Shown: positions 19,301 to 28,143, counted from the first letter of the stretch. The stretch: 64,000 nucleotides of DNA from Bremerella sp. JC817 (GCF_040718835.1 NZ_JBFEFG010000274.1:1-64000); one strand, 5' to 3'. The notes: generated by a model not told the origin, from the letters alone. A program made the numbers and translations.

Positions 19301-19829
19301 TCGGTCGAGCGATATGATCGGCGTCAAAAATGACCACGAATTCCCCGTTAGTTTGATCCAACGCGTGGTTCAGGTTACCCGCTTTCGCGTGAATGTTTGT
19401 ATCGCGTGAGATGTAGTTGACCCCCATCTCACGACACAATTCAGCAACCGCAGGGCGATGTCCGTCATCCAGTACGTAAGTCGTATGCGGATAGTCGAGC
19501 TGATTGAGCGCATTGATCGAGCCCTGTAAGAGTTGTACATCTTCGTTGTACGTGGGAAGGAAGACATCTACCGATCGGTTTTCGAGCGGCGGTATCGGCT
19601 CGGGATCGATTTGCCGCCAAACCTGCATGAAGTACAGGTACATCAAGAACACGCCCCAGAATTCGGCTCCCAGCAGCATGACCGAGGCGATGACCGCGTA
19701 GGTGTTCTCGAAATTGATCGTGTACAGCACGCGATAAGTAAGGTAGGTGGTTGCCGAAACAACCGCCAACACGATCATCAGTTGGCGGATACCTTGAGAA
19801 AAATGCGATTGTGTTTGTCGGTCGGTCAT
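16332..19829 (-). CDS. bcsA: Cellulose synthase-like glycosyltransferase (BcsA type) with PilZ and C-terminal TPR domain
   Basis: A 1165-residue inner-membrane glycosyltransferase (1173 if ATG 19853 is used; ATG 19829 has a GAGAAAG site eight bases upstream). N-terminal membrane helices are followed by a GT2 domain with all processive-synthase motifs: DDG at about 121, DAD at 169, TED at 264 and QRLRW at 302. More membrane helices follow, then a PilZ domain with RFSWR (about 503-507) and NESGLG (about 532), the RxxxR and (D/N)xSxxG pair that binds c-di-GMP. Unlike standard BcsA, the protein continues through another membrane helix (GGWMALAASVMCVLCAW) into about 400 residues of TPR repeats, probably periplasmic. 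It likely polymerises UDP-glucose into cellulose or a related glucan under c-di-GMP control. No bcsB is in the window. Confidence 0.88.
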   Translation of the reverse strand: MTDRQTQSHFSQGIRQLMIVLAVVSATTYLTYRVLYTINFENTYAVIASVMLLGAEFWGVFLMYLYFMQVWRQIDPEPIPPLENRSVDVFLPTYNEDVQLLQGSINALNQLDYPHTTYVLDDGHRPAVAELCREMGVNYISRDTNIHAKAGNLNHALDQTNGEFVVIFDADHIARPNFISRTLGYFADDKLAFVQTPHAFYNFDSFQSHVDFKRGIYWEEGQLFYNVIQPGKTAWNANVFCGSAAIFRRKALEDVGLIATETITEDMHTGLRLHAKGWKSLFVNERMIAAQAAPDITTFAAQRLRWGEGNLSIFAYDNPLTLKGLTLGQRLNYLGSMLGWTTGPAKALLYAAPILMLLTGVSPVGQFTLTLLAVTLTYLLMTWTAVKVVSNGYGRLWDMEVQAMTNFWIQCCCLYRAIIHRGRGKFVVTNKRGRQSTKFTMLIAPHMTVIIMGIAAIAWAAAKIYFGASNDYVALAVGGLIITVQSLMAFEVVRKAFRPVDGRFSWRHPTNEVHIQYEGDGLKGQAISVDVNESGLGAIVYQPIPVGAIVTLNISSGTRQLTCQAEARNCWQLTEGQPGFQAFRVGFHFLNLSHSQVCDLWSISAEAAVDDQYKRLGPNAARRRRKNVMRLPIELATSEGVPASINVVSSVLENESILFDSTSRLELTPQVFFRINSPVGTISGMGKLEETGRAEEYRLRLIKFDNQSRSLLKSLQASERQSKTASALNPISKTAPRPLVRPLIHGGWMALAASVMCVLCAWHLWKDNYFLATLGQDRQPISIHQRDQANAILAKIMDAPLEKQSPALLFEARRVLELLGEKERLDKLDQVLAKEFPDDVGLKLARASELSNQKEFAAAYDTFKEIGAAASAGEIKPSKTQQFQIDVGLARSAISVKKPEIAVAAYRKALSIKPDAEVSLELANVLFDQKQFAAVRELLAELPPSFGAQEVQARLEMAEGKPEAAVKLLSKLTEQHPEANELRSLFANALEDDGEYEQAIAQLQKLLDQDYQLTETKLRLVNLLMADQKFQQAVPLLDDLSQQIVHDSSLWPSYVNTVRHLKRPSPQMRSNLEAIYDKLTTQNGCEPLKEDLAEYFASDDQLDRATKLMSQCVRDQPDNLHLRKRYAELLHDAGQYVAADEEYQLLLKLVGSPDTQSVSIQRDPS

Positions 19830-19849
19830 ATTGGAGCTTTCTCGCAATG

Positions 19850-20125
19850 GCATCCGCGAGCTAGGGTGCGATCGATGACTTATTCGTCTCTAAAATACGT
19901 CACGACTATCTTTTGCGCAGTTCCAGAACCACAAAACTTAGATGCAGCCAGACAGGCGTAAGCAAACTGACGCCTATCGGGGTTATGCAAGCGATAGGGA
20001 TTGCAGCGATCTGTTAGCAATTTGGGCAGTATTGAACGGCTTTCGAGCCATCTGGCTGGCGGAAAGCTAGTTTTCTCTTACCGACGAAACTAAGACGTAC
20101 GTCTTGTTTGAGAGATGTAAGAAGA
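19850..20125 (+). promoter_or_regulatory. Divergent control region with two overlapping hairpins before the GH5 gene
   Basis: The gap between the divergent bcsA-type gene and the GH5 gene must hold both promoters. Two inverted repeats share three bases: AGGCGT (19954-19959) pairs with ACGCCT (19970-19975), and CCTATCG (19973-19979) pairs with CGATAGG (19992-19998). They cannot form at the same time, which suits a switch in an RNA leader or overlapping operators. The function is inferred; no known riboswitch class was matched by eye. Confidence 0.4.
20092..20105. promoter_or_regulatory. Perfect 14-base palindrome upstream of the GH5 gene
   Basis: AAGACGTACGTCTT is a perfect inverted repeat ending 20 bases before the chosen ATG at 20126. 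Its position and symmetry fit an operator for a dimeric regulator. No regulator gene is adjacent, so the binding protein is unknown. Confidence 0.4.
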
Positions 20126-21226
20126 ATGAAGCTTGATCGAAGAAAGTTCACCGTTGGGGCTGCGACGACACTGGGACTATGGAGCCTTGGAGATCTCGCG
20201 CGGGGGAGCAGCGAGGATATTGCTCCGCCGTTGGGTGTGGGCGTCAATTTGGCGGGACCAGAGTTCGGCACGCAAGATCCCCAGTTCTCGCAAGCGAATC
20301 CCGGTACGCTTGGACGCGATTACACGTTCAATTCCCGCCAAACGGTTCAATATTTTTTCGACCACGGCGTGAAGAGTTTTCGCATCCCAATCAGTTGGGA
20401 AAGGCTCCAACCGAAACTAGGAGGAGAACTCGACGTCGTTTACTTTGGCGGCCTCCAGAGGCTGCTCTCATGGGTTACCGACGTCGGTGGGAACGCGATC
20501 CTCGACTTGCATAACTATGGGCGATACAGGCGGTCGATCGATGGTCGTCCCGTCGAGGCAGTCTTGGGGGAATCGAAGGGAGGGAAAGAACTGCTCTCGG
20601 TAGAGGATCTCGCCAACGTGTGGCGACGAATTGCTCAGCAGTTGAAAGGACACTACTCGATTGCCGCCTATGGAATCATGAACGAACCGCACAACCTCCA
20701 CGGGCTAGATTGGGCTTCCGCTTCAAATCAGGTTGTCGCCGCAATCCGTGAGGTAGACCAGCAGCGTTGGATCTCGGTCTCTGGCATCGACTGGGCAAGC
20801 TCCCAGCGGTTTGCGGAAGTCAACGGCCAAAATGCCTGGATCAACGATCCCGCTCGGCGAACCATGTACGAAGCCCATGCCTACTTCGATTCCGATGCCA
20901 GTGGCAAGTATGTTGCCTCTTTCGCAGAAGAAGCGAAACTTGATCCCGATATTGCCGATCGCCCGTCGCGGACGCTTGAGCCCTTCTTAAAGTGGTGCCA
21001 GCTCAATCGCGTGTATGGCTTCGTTGGTGAAATTGGCGTTCCAAACGAACCCCAATGGCTGGAACTGTTGGCCGAGGCCTGTCGTTTGATCCATGAAGCC
21101 AATGCCGCTGTCAGCTATTGGGCCGCAGGGGAATGGTGGGGCGACTATCGCTTATCAGTCCAGCCGAAGAGCTTCGACGCAACGCTGCCAGCTCAGATGA
21201 AAATGGTCGTCGACAACATGCGGTAG
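20126..21226 (+). CDS. Secreted GH5-family glucanase (cellulase-like)
   Basis: A 366-residue glycoside hydrolase of the GH5 type. The acid/base Glu187 is in YGIMNEPHN and the nucleophile Glu302 in FVGEIGVPNE; FRIPISWERL and LDLHNYGRY are other family motifs. The N-terminus has a twin-arginine-like motif (DRRKFTVGAA) and a short hydrophobic stretch, suggesting Tat export or a periplasmic location. The ATG at 20126 was preferred over a TTG six codons upstream. It lies divergent from the BcsA-type gene, the position often held by a cellulase (BcsZ, usually GH8) in cellulose operons, so it probably trims or releases the polymer. A purely nutritional role is possible. Confidence 0.88.
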   Translation: MKLDRRKFTVGAATTLGLWSLGDLARGSSEDIAPPLGVGVNLAGPEFGTQDPQFSQANPGTLGRDYTFNSRQTVQYFFDHGVKSFRIPISWERLQPKLGGELDVVYFGGLQRLLSWVTDVGGNAILDLHNYGRYRRSIDGRPVEAVLGESKGGKELLSVEDLANVWRRIAQQLKGHYSIAAYGIMNEPHNLHGLDWASASNQVVAAIREVDQQRWISVSGIDWASSQRFAEVNGQNAWINDPARRTMYEAHAYFDSDASGKYVASFAEEAKLDPDIADRPSRTLEPFLKWCQLNRVYGFVGEIGVPNEPQWLELLAEACRLIHEANAAVSYWAAGEWWGDYRLSVQPKSFDATLPAQMKMVVDNMR

Positions 21227-21258
21227 AGCAGGCCTCTCTATCAGACGTTTAGGCAGGC

Positions 21259-21750
21259 TGACCTGCTCCCGCTTTTCCGTACCAACCTAAATGAGAAAGT
21301 CCAAGATCTTCATCTGGCCAGGCTAGTCTGGCCAGATGAAGCGAATTCCCTGGAGGCCAGGTTGCTGTGTGGTCGGTGTTCGTTGTAGTCGCGACGCCAC
21401 GATTCGATCTTCTCTTTGCCGTCGCCGAGTGACAAGAACCAATTTTCGTTCAGGCACTCGGTCCTCACGCTGCCGTTGAACGATTCGATGAAGGCGTTAT
21501 CCGTTGGCTTTCCAGGCCGACTGAAGTCGAGCACGACCTGGTTCCCGTAGGCCCACTGATCCGGTCCCTTCGAGGTGAACTCGGGGCCGTATTCGCCCCC
21601 AGGATGTTTTCCACGAACTGATTCATGGGATCGACCAGCGAATTGTATTCGTCGGCCGTAACTCATTTCCCTCAACACGACGGCATGTCCATACAATCGT
21701 TGACCCTGTCCTCGCCGCCGACGATACTGGTGCTGCCTATCACCCATCCC
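21259..21750 (-). pseudogene. IS3-family transposase relic (OrfB C-terminal half) with right end
   Basis: On the minus strand, the frame from about 21600 to 21310 encodes the end of an IS3 OrfB: EYGPEFTSK, then PGKPTDNAFIESFNGSVR with the catalytic Glu, and RRDYNEHRPHSNL. Upstream, the homology breaks into other frames (21600-21750) and the first catalytic Asp region is not intact. After the coding end, GGGAGCAGGTCA finishes at 21259 and matches an IS3-type right end. It is the mirror of the TGACCTGTCCCC end seen at 11774. Confidence 0.8.
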
Positions 21751-21784
21751 ACCGAACAGAATATCTCATGGAGCCGCTAAGACG

Positions 21785-23290
21785 ATGCATGGCTTGATCA
21801 AACCGACCAGCGAAAACTCTAGCCGCAAGTTACTACACAGATTTGCTACCCTTCTTTTTATCCTAACTCTTTCATCAGCTGCCCTATACCCAATCAATCA
21901 CGCACATTCAGCTGAACACGTCCGTGCACCGAATATCGTCGTGATCTTCATCGACGACATGGGCTATGCCGATATCGGGCCGTTTGGGGCGAAGGCGTAC
22001 AAGACGCCGAATCTTGATCAGATGGCAGCTCAGGGGCGGACCTTTACCGACTTCTACGTTACCCAGGCGGTTTGCTCGGCCTCGCGTGCCGGGCTAATGA
22101 CTGGTTGCTATAACGTTCGCGTCGGTATTCAAGGAGCGCTCGGTCCGAATTCGAAGATCGGCATCAACCCGGACGAGATAACGATGGCGGAGCTGTGCAA
22201 ACAGAAGGGTTATGCGACGGCCTGCTATGGCAAGTGGCATCTCGGCGATCGTCAAGAGTTCCTACCGATGCAGCACGGTTTCGACGACTACTTCGGCCTG
22301 CCGTACTCGAACGACATGTGGCCGTATCATCCAGGCGTGCGTCACCTCTCGGAAGAAGAACGCATCAAGCGCTGGCCTCACTTGCCACTGTACGATGGCA
22401 ACAAGGTAATCAATCCGAAGGTCGATGGGGAAGCGCAAGAGCAACTCACCACGCAGTACACCGAGAAGGCGGTCTCGTTCATCGACGAGAACAAAGCTCG
22501 CCCGTTCTTCCTATATCTGCCTCATAGCATGGTGCACGTGCCGCTTTACGTGTCGGACAAGTTCAAGGGCAAGTCGGGCGCAGGTCTGTTCGGCGACGTG
22601 GTGATGGAAGTCGACTGGTCGGTCGGCCAGGTCCTGGATGCGATTCGTCGCAACAAGATCGAAGACAACACGCTGGTCATCTTCACTTCCGACAACGGCC
22701 CCTGGCTGTCGTACGGCGAGCACGCCGGTAGCGCGGGTCCGCTGCGGGAAGGGAAGGGGACGATGTGGGAAGGAGGCTGCCGCGAGCCAACCATCATGTG
22801 GTGGCCAGGGCATATTCCCGCGGGCACCGTTTGCAGCACGCCTGCCATGACGATCGATATCTTTCCGACAGTTGCCAAGCTGATCGGAGCCGATCTGCCG
22901 GAGCACCCCATCGATGGCAAAGATATCTGGCCGTTGATGGTAGGGGAAGAAGGAGCCAAGTCGCCGCACGAAGCGTACTACTTCTATTACGGAAGCGGCC
23001 TGAAGGCAGTCCGCAGCGGCAAATGGAAGCTTGTCTTCCCGCACGAGTATCGCACGATGGCGGGACGTGAAGGGGGCAAAGATGGCTTGCCGGCTGCTTA
23101 CTCGCAGGCAACAACCGATCTGGCGTTGTTCGATCTGGAAAAGGACCCGGGTGAAACGACCAATGTGCTGGCGGATCATCCCCAGGTGGTCGAGCAGCTA
23201 GAGAAGCTGGCCGACGGCATTCGTCAGAAGCTAGGAGATTCGCATCGTAAGATCAAAGGATCCGAGAACCGTCCGGTCGGGCGAATCTAG
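21785..23290 (+). CDS. Type I sulfatase (arylsulfatase A family), secreted
   Basis: A 501-residue sulfatase. A signal peptide (hydrophobic core about 21-37, HAHSAEH cleavage region) precedes the alkaline-phosphatase-like fold. The metal-binding Asp pair is at 57-58 (FIDDMGYAD). The sulfatase signature C-S-A-S-R lies at 97-101, where Cys97 would be converted to formylglycine by a maturation enzyme not present in the window. GKWHLG and the TSDNGPW motif carry further active-site residues. Such enzymes cut sulfate esters from polysaccharides such as algal glycans, and planctomycetes carry many copies. It stands alone between an IS3 relic and a terminator. The exact substrate cannot be told from the sequence. 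Confidence 0.92.
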   Translation: MHGLIKPTSENSSRKLLHRFATLLFILTLSSAALYPINHAHSAEHVRAPNIVVIFIDDMGYADIGPFGAKAYKTPNLDQMAAQGRTFTDFYVTQAVCSASRAGLMTGCYNVRVGIQGALGPNSKIGINPDEITMAELCKQKGYATACYGKWHLGDRQEFLPMQHGFDDYFGLPYSNDMWPYHPGVRHLSEEERIKRWPHLPLYDGNKVINPKVDGEAQEQLTTQYTEKAVSFIDENKARPFFLYLPHSMVHVPLYVSDKFKGKSGAGLFGDVVMEVDWSVGQVLDAIRRNKIEDNTLVIFTSDNGPWLSYGEHAGSAGPLREGKGTMWEGGCREPTIMWWPGHIPAGTVCSTPAMTIDIFPTVAKLIGADLPEHPIDGKDIWPLMVGEEGAKSPHEAYYFYYGSGLKAVRSGKWKLVFPHEYRTMAGREGGKDGLPAAYSQATTDLALFDLEKDPGETTNVLADHPQVVEQLEKLADGIRQKLGDSHRKIKGSENRPVGRI

Positions 23291-23305
23291 TAACAAGAAG
23301 CGCGA

Positions 23306-23346
23306 AGGCCGTGGTAGGGATGTTCCCCATACCACGGCCTCGTTGT
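23306..23346. terminator. Hairpin between convergent sulfatase and typA genes
   Basis: AGGCCGTGGTA (23306-23316) pairs perfectly with 23330-23340, and the inner bases GGG/CCC extend the stem. The right side is followed by CGTTGTTGTCT, a weak T-rich tract. Its place between two converging genes suggests it serves both directions. Confidence 0.7.
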
Positions 23347-23365
23347 TGTCTCTTGACCGGAAGGT

Positions 23366-25174
23366 TTACTTGCGGCTCTGACGTCGGCGATCGGTTTCTT
23401 TCAACAAGATCTTTCGCAGACGGATGTGGTTCGGCGTCACTTCGACCAGTTCGTCATCTTCGATGTACTCGAGCGCGACTTCCAGGCTCATTTCTCTGGG
23501 TGGACGCAACACGATGTTTTCGTCCGAACCGGAAGCTCGCATGTTGGTCAGCTTCTTTTCTTTGGTCGGATTCACCGTCAGGTCGTCGCCACGCGAGTTT
23601 TCGCCGACGATCATGCCTTCGTACACTTCGTCGCCGTGGCGAACGAACATGTCGGAACGTTCCTGCAAAGCAAACAGAGCGAAACCGACGGCCTTGCCTG
23701 ACACCATCGAGATCATCGCACCGTTGGCTCGACGAGGCACTTCGCCCGACAGCGGACGGTACGACTCGAAGCGATGGTTGACGATTGCTTCGCCCTGGGT
23801 CGAGTTGAGCAGCTTGGTTCGCAGCCCGATCAGACCACGCGAAGGGATCGTGAAGATCACCTGGCTGTAGTCACCACGAGGCTGCATTTCGACCAGCTCG
23901 CCACGACGTTCGCCAACCAGTTCCATCACCGGGCCCATCTTTTCGGATGGCACTTCGATGACGAGTTGTTCGTAAGGTTCTTCCTTGACACCGTCCACGG
24001 TACGCATGATCACTTGCGGCTTGCCCACGGCCAGTTCGTAACCCTCACGACGCATCGTTTCAATCAGAACTGCCAGGTGCAACACACCACGGCCACTCAC
24101 GAGGAAACTATCGCCGGAATCGCCAGGACGAACTCGCAGGGCAACGTTGCGTTCGAGCTCCTTTTCCAAACGATCTCGCAGGTTACGCGAGGTAACGTAC
24201 TTGCCATCCTTACCCAGCAGTGGCGAGGTATTGATGGTGAACATCATTTCAAGGGTCGGGGCATCGACCGCCACGCGTGGTAGCGGCATTGGGTTGTCGA
24301 CCGCACAGATCGTATCGCCGATGTCGATGTCTTCGATACCGGTCACGGCAACAATGTCACCAGCGCCCACTTCATCGACTTCCGCACGACCGAGGTTTTC
24401 GAAGACGTGCAGGGCAACCACACGGCCACGTTCGAAGGTATCGTTCGCCTTCGAGACCATCACCGACTGGCCCTTCTTGATCTTGCCTGACTTGATGCGG
24501 CCGATCGCGATACGACCGGTGTACTCCGACCAGTCGAGGGTCGTGACACGCATCTGAAGGGGACCGTCTGGATTGACGTCGGGGCCTGGGATGTGCTTCA
24601 GCACCAGGTCGAGCAATGGACGCATGTCCCCTTCGCGGACCGTTGGATCTTCCGAAGCGAAGCCCGCCTTGGCACTGGCAAACAGGTAAGGAAACTCGGC
24701 GATCTCATCGCTGGCACCCAGCGAGAGGAACAAGTCGAGCACTTCGTCGACAACTTCGTGCGGACGGGCATCGGGCTTGTCGATCTTGTTGATCAGCACG
24801 ATCGGCTTCAAACCAACTTCCAACGCCTTCGACAACACGAACCGCGTCTGTGGCATTGGGCCTTCCGCGGCGTCAACCAGCACGACGGCACCGTCAGCCA
24901 TGCTCAACACGCGCTCGACTTCGCCACCGAAGTCGGCGTGCCCAGGGGTATCGACGATGTTGATCTTCACGCCGTTGTAAGGGAGGGCGATATTCTTCGC
25001 CAGAATCGTAATGCCGCGTTCCTTTTCCAGATCGTTCGAGTCGAGGATTCGCTCGCTCGAAAGCTGGCTCTCTCGGAACTGGCCGCTCTGGTGCAGCAGG
25101 CAGTCAACCAAGGTTGTTTTACCATGGTCGACGTGGGCAATGATCACAATGTTCCGAAGGTCGTCGCGTCGCAT
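23366..25174 (-). CDS. typA: Ribosome-associated GTPase TypA/BipA
   Basis: A 602-residue translational GTPase of the EF-G-like family. The G domain starts at once: G1 AHVDHGKTT, switch II/G3 [13 protein letters not shown]4 [10 protein letters not shown] and G5 around FASAKAG. The EF-Tu-like domain 2, EF-G-like domains and the BipA-specific C-terminal domain ([12 protein letters not shown] and later [13 protein letters not shown]) follow, and the length is normal for the family. TypA binds 70S ribosomes and supports ribosome assembly and stress adaptation, for example to cold. The ATG at 25174 gives the expected [18 protein letters not shown] start. The gene is transcribed divergently from the zinc peptidase gene and converges on the sulfatase gene. 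Confidence 0.97.
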   Translation of the reverse strand: MRRDDLRNIVIIAHVDHGKTTLVDCLLHQSGQFRESQLSSERILDSNDLEKERGITILAKNIALPYNGVKINIVDTPGHADFGGEVERVLSMADGAVVLVDAAEGPMPQTRFVLSKALEVGLKPIVLINKIDKPDARPHEVVDEVLDLFLSLGASDEIAEFPYLFASAKAGFASEDPTVREGDMRPLLDLVLKHIPGPDVNPDGPLQMRVTTLDWSEYTGRIAIGRIKSGKIKKGQSVMVSKANDTFERGRVVALHVFENLGRAEVDEVGAGDIVAVTGIEDIDIGDTICAVDNPMPLPRVAVDAPTLEMMFTINTSPLLGKDGKYVTSRNLRDRLEKELERNVALRVRPGDSGDSFLVSGRGVLHLAVLIETMRREGYELAVGKPQVIMRTVDGVKEEPYEQLVIEVPSEKMGPVMELVGERRGELVEMQPRGDYSQVIFTIPSRGLIGLRTKLLNSTQGEAIVNHRFESYRPLSGEVPRRANGAMISMVSGKAVGFALFALQERSDMFVRHGDEVYEGMIVGENSRGDDLTVNPTKEKKLTNMRASGSDENIVLRPPREMSLEVALEYIEDDELVEVTPNHIRLRKILLKETDRRRQSRK

Positions 25175-25556
25175 TTTGAGTCTAGTGGTTATAGAACAGG
25201 CCTAATCTTCCGTTCACGAACCGAAAATCCTATCAGATTCACCTGTTTTTGGGGTAGGGGAGCCGCCCTTACATTCGCAAATCCACATGAAAGGGTGATG
25301 AATTTGCCATCCTTTCTGCTCTCAGAGGCCACAAAGTTTCCAAATCGTGAAGCTGCGTCGAGTTGGCTTTCAACAAAATCGAGCCTCGAAAACAACAAAT
25401 TCCCGCAGTACCACCCGCCAGCAGGGACCCGATGAATCTCTTTCGATCACAAGCTTCCAGGCATCTTTCCTCTACACTGGACCAGGAATTGCATCAGTGA
25501 AGGCCAACGTTCTGATACCCCATTTTTCTGTTCCTTTCCCATAAAGTGAGTTCGCC
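25175..25556. other. Divergent intergenic region, no gene seen
   Basis: These 380 bases separate divergent typA and the zinc peptidase gene and must contain both promoters. Small frames on both strands lack motifs and starts. No clear hairpin or palindrome was noticed. Confidence 0.5.
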
Positions 25557-26588
25557 ATGCGGACCTTTCGCTGCCAGTGTGGTCGCAAGTTGTTCTTTGG
25601 AAGTACTCGATGCGTTGCCTGCGATGCGACGGTTGCCATGTGCCCTTGTTGCCGAAACGTCGCGGCGATGGCTCCACAGAAAGATGGCTCTTGGAAATGC
25701 ACCGCCGCTGGCTGCGGCCACGTGTTGAAGATGTGCCAGAACCGGGTCGATCACGAGGTTTGCAATCGCGGCGTCGAGATCGAAGAAGAAGATCAGCCAC
25801 GCTGCACCTACTGCCGGCTGAATCGCGTCATCCCTGACTTGAAGGTTCCTGGCAATCTGGAGAAATGGCGTCGACTTGAAACGGCTAAGCGTCGTGTGCT
25901 CGATGGCATCGAGTCGATTGGGCTTCCGATTGGCATGCCGTCACAAAACGAACTGCTGCCACTTTGGTTCGAGTTCAAAGCGGACGACGCCCAGCCCGTT
26001 TCGACCGGGCACGCCAACGGAGTGATCACCATCAATGTAAAGGAAGCCGACAGCGTCCATCGCGAACAGACCCGTGTCGAGTTTGGCGAACCGCAGCGAA
26101 CCCTGGTCGGGCACTTCCGCCACGAACTGGGCCATTATTACTGGGACCTGATCGTCAAACCGAAGCTTCTCAGTGAGTTCCGAGAACTGTTTGGCAACGA
26201 AGAAGACCCAACCTACGCCGAAGCCCAGCAGGCCTATTATAAGAATGGGCCTCAGTCTGATTGGCAGCAACAGTTCATTTCTGGGTATGCGACGATGCAC
26301 CCCTGGGAAGATTTCGCCGAGAGCTTTGCCGCCTATCTCGATATGACGGCGATCGTAATCACGGCCCAGTCGTTTCCGCGGATCGAAGCGGAGGTTCCGG
26401 CCGATGACTTCGATAAGTGGCTGCAAACCTATCGCGAAATCGGTGTGATGGCGAACGAGTTCAATCGCGACATCGGCCTGTTGGATCTGGTGCCGGAAGT
26501 GTTCACGCAACCGGTTGTCGAGAAACTGCGGTTCATGGCATCGCTGAAAGAACCCAGTAAGTTGGCACGACCTGCTCACGTTCGGTAG
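25557..26588 (+). CDS. Putative zinc metallopeptidase with N-terminal zinc ribbons (Peptidase_Mx type)
   Basis: A 343-residue cytoplasmic protein. The first 90 residues hold several CxxC pairs (CQCG, CVAC, CPCC, CTYC), probably rubredoxin-like zinc ribbons. The catalytic core has the HExxH motif HFRHELGHYYWD near residue 190 and a later Glu-rich segment HPWEDFAESFAAYLDM that can supply the third ligand. This architecture matches the poorly characterised family of putative zinc-binding metallopeptidases (PF15887 type). No signal peptide is seen. The substrate is unknown. It is followed by two genes on the same strand with gaps of 48 and 28 bases, a likely three-gene unit. Confidence 0.8.
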   Translation: MRTFRCQCGRKLFFGSTRCVACDATVAMCPCCRNVAAMAPQKDGSWKCTAAGCGHVLKMCQNRVDHEVCNRGVEIEEEDQPRCTYCRLNRVIPDLKVPGNLEKWRRLETAKRRVLDGIESIGLPIGMPSQNELLPLWFEFKADDAQPVSTGHANGVITINVKEADSVHREQTRVEFGEPQRTLVGHFRHELGHYYWDLIVKPKLLSEFRELFGNEEDPTYAEAQQAYYKNGPQSDWQQQFISGYATMHPWEDFAESFAAYLDMTAIVITAQSFPRIEAEVPADDFDKWLQTYREIGVMANEFNRDIGLLDLVPEVFTQPVVEKLRFMASLKEPSKLARPAHVR

Positions 26589-26636
26589 GATGAAGATCCC
26601 CGGCGATACTCCATCTCCCTTTTCAGCGAACGCCCC

Positions 26637-27380
26637 ATGTCGGAACGGATTGCCAACTTGTTCGCCCAGAGTCCCACAGCGACCAGAGCCACGACCCGGT
26701 CGGTATGGTGTCCGCCGACCGAAACGGCGATACCGCTCGACTCGTTGATTCTGGCGGCTCACCATGGATCGGGCTCAAGCATCGGCTTGCTTTCGTACGA
26801 TCCTTCCCGCGAAAAACAGTCGCCAATCGGCGAGGTCAACTACGCTTCCGGCGGCAACGAGAACGATCCGCTGGACTGGTGCCTGGCTTGCCTCGTGGGA
26901 AAGGCAACGGCGCTGACGGCATTCGCCGAGCAAAGCTCACCGCAGACGATTCAGCTTTACTGCGGTGAGATGCCTCGGGGTCAGTTGAAGGCGTTTGCCA
27001 TCGACGAATCGCAACATGCCGACGACTCGAAGTCGCTGTTTCAGCGCGGCATGGCATGGGCCGAGTGGATGTTAGGATTTCGGCCGTTTCGGATTGAAAT
27101 TCGCCGAGACGAACAATCGCTCGGGCACATTGATGTGCCGTTTGCCCCCAGCACCACGAATGCAACGTTTGCGTGGTGCCGGCCGGGCCAGAACGACATC
27201 CCGATCTTCGCCAGTCGGCACGCCAACGTTCAGCATCGAGCAACATCACCTCGCGGGGATGCCGACTTTTTGCTGGCGGACGAGGCTCTATCTTTGAGCG
27301 AAGAAGATCGCGAAGTTTGTATTCTGCTGCAGCTTCTGTTTCGGCTACACTTCTTTTCGCTGGGTATTGAAATAAGCTAA
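26637..27380 (+). CDS. Uncharacterised 247-residue protein
   Basis: I do not recognise a family. The protein has no signal peptide or obvious membrane helix until a hydrophobic C-terminal stretch (LLQLLFRLHFFSLGIEI). It is rich in Trp and His in the middle third (WAEWMLGFRPFRIEIRRDE), which suggests a compact beta-rich fold. Codon use resembles its neighbours, and both gaps are short, so it is probably cotranscribed with the zinc peptidase upstream and the MBL-fold protein downstream. The ATG at 26637 is the first start in the frame. A lineage-specific partner of the peptidase is one possibility, but nothing in the sequence proves it. Confidence 0.7.
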   Translation: MSERIANLFAQSPTATRATTRSVWCPPTETAIPLDSLILAAHHGSGSSIGLLSYDPSREKQSPIGEVNYASGGNENDPLDWCLACLVGKATALTAFAEQSSPQTIQLYCGEMPRGQLKAFAIDESQHADDSKSLFQRGMAWAEWMLGFRPFRIEIRRDEQSLGHIDVPFAPSTTNATFAWCRPGQNDIPIFASRHANVQHRATSPRGDADFLLADEALSLSEEDREVCILLQLLFRLHFFSLGIEIS

Positions 27381-27408
27381 AGTCCCGCCTCGCGAAAGGC
27401 CGCTTTTG

Positions 27409-28134
27409 ATGGTCAACGTTGCCGAGATCGCACCCGATCTGTATCGACTGTCGCTGTTTGTGCCGCAATTGAACATGCAGTTCAATCACTTTCTCGTGAA
27501 GGATGACGAGCCGCTGCTCTTCCACACCGGCTTGAAAGCGATGTTCCCGCCGCTGCTGGAAGCGGTCTCGAAGATCGTCGATCCAGCCGCATTGAAGTAC
27601 ATTGCCTGGAGCCACTTCGAGTCGGACGAATGTGGCGCCTTGAATCAATGGCTCGAGATCGCCCCGAATGCCGAGCCAGTTTGCACGCTCGTGGGGAAGT
27701 TGGTCAGTGTCGATGACTTTTCCGATCGGCCCGCCCGAGGCATGCTGCCGGACGATGTGCTTTCGACCGGCAAATATCGCTACCGGTTCTACCCTTCGCC
27801 TCACATTCCGCATGGCTGGGATGCCGGCGTGCTGTTCGAAGAAACGACGAAGACACTTTTCTGCTCGGACCTGTTTCACCATTTTGGCGATGTGGCCCCG
27901 CTGACGACCGACTCGCTGATCGAGCCAACGACCGAAGGAATGCAGTTCCTGCGGCAAGGTCCACTGGCTGGCTACATGCCGTATACGTCGCAAACCGAAG
28001 GAGTCCTGAGGAAGCTCGCCGACTTGAAGCCAGAAACCTTGGCGGTGATGCACGGAGCTTCCTTCCAAGGGGCAGGGGACCAATTGCTGCTCGACCTGGC
28101 CGAAGTGATTCGGGTCAACTTCGACGGCGAATAA
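27409..28134 (+). CDS. MBL-fold metallo-hydrolase, ODP/flavodiiron-like
   Basis: A 241-residue metallo-beta-lactamase-fold protein without a signal peptide. The metal-site motifs are of the flavodiiron (ODP) type: HFESDE (H-x-E-x-D), a His in the PHIPHGWDAG segment, the Asp in LFCSDLFHH, and a final His in VMHGASF. It lacks the flavodoxin or rubredoxin domains that complete oxygen- or NO-reducing flavodiiron enzymes, so it is a stand-alone core with unknown electron donor or substrate. The ATG at 27409 is preferred to the TTG directly before it. It ends nine bases from the convergent PSP1 gene. Confidence 0.75.
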   Translation: MVNVAEIAPDLYRLSLFVPQLNMQFNHFLVKDDEPLLFHTGLKAMFPPLLEAVSKIVDPAALKYIAWSHFESDECGALNQWLEIAPNAEPVCTLVGKLVSVDDFSDRPARGMLPDDVLSTGKYRYRFYPSPHIPHGWDAGVLFEETTKTLFCSDLFHHFGDVAPLTTDSLIEPTTEGMQFLRQGPLAGYMPYTSQTEGVLRKLADLKPETLAVMHGASFQGAGDQLLLDLAEVIRVNFDGE

Positions 28135-28143
28135 GCGAACTCA

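Noticed and set aside
19950..20000. Possible c-di-GMP (GEMM) riboswitch in the GH5 leader
   Set aside because: Two overlapping hairpins exist, and the locus is c-di-GMP related, but the conserved GEMM core sequences could not be matched; kept only as an unnamed structure.
24593..25435. 280-codon plus-strand open frame over typA
   Set aside because: It is antisense to a highly conserved GTPase gene and shows no motif of its own.
26836..28083. 415-codon minus-strand open frame over the MBL-fold and unknown genes
   Set aside because: It is antisense to an MBL-fold gene with clear metal motifs; the translation is low in hydrophobic pattern and rich in Arg/Gln.
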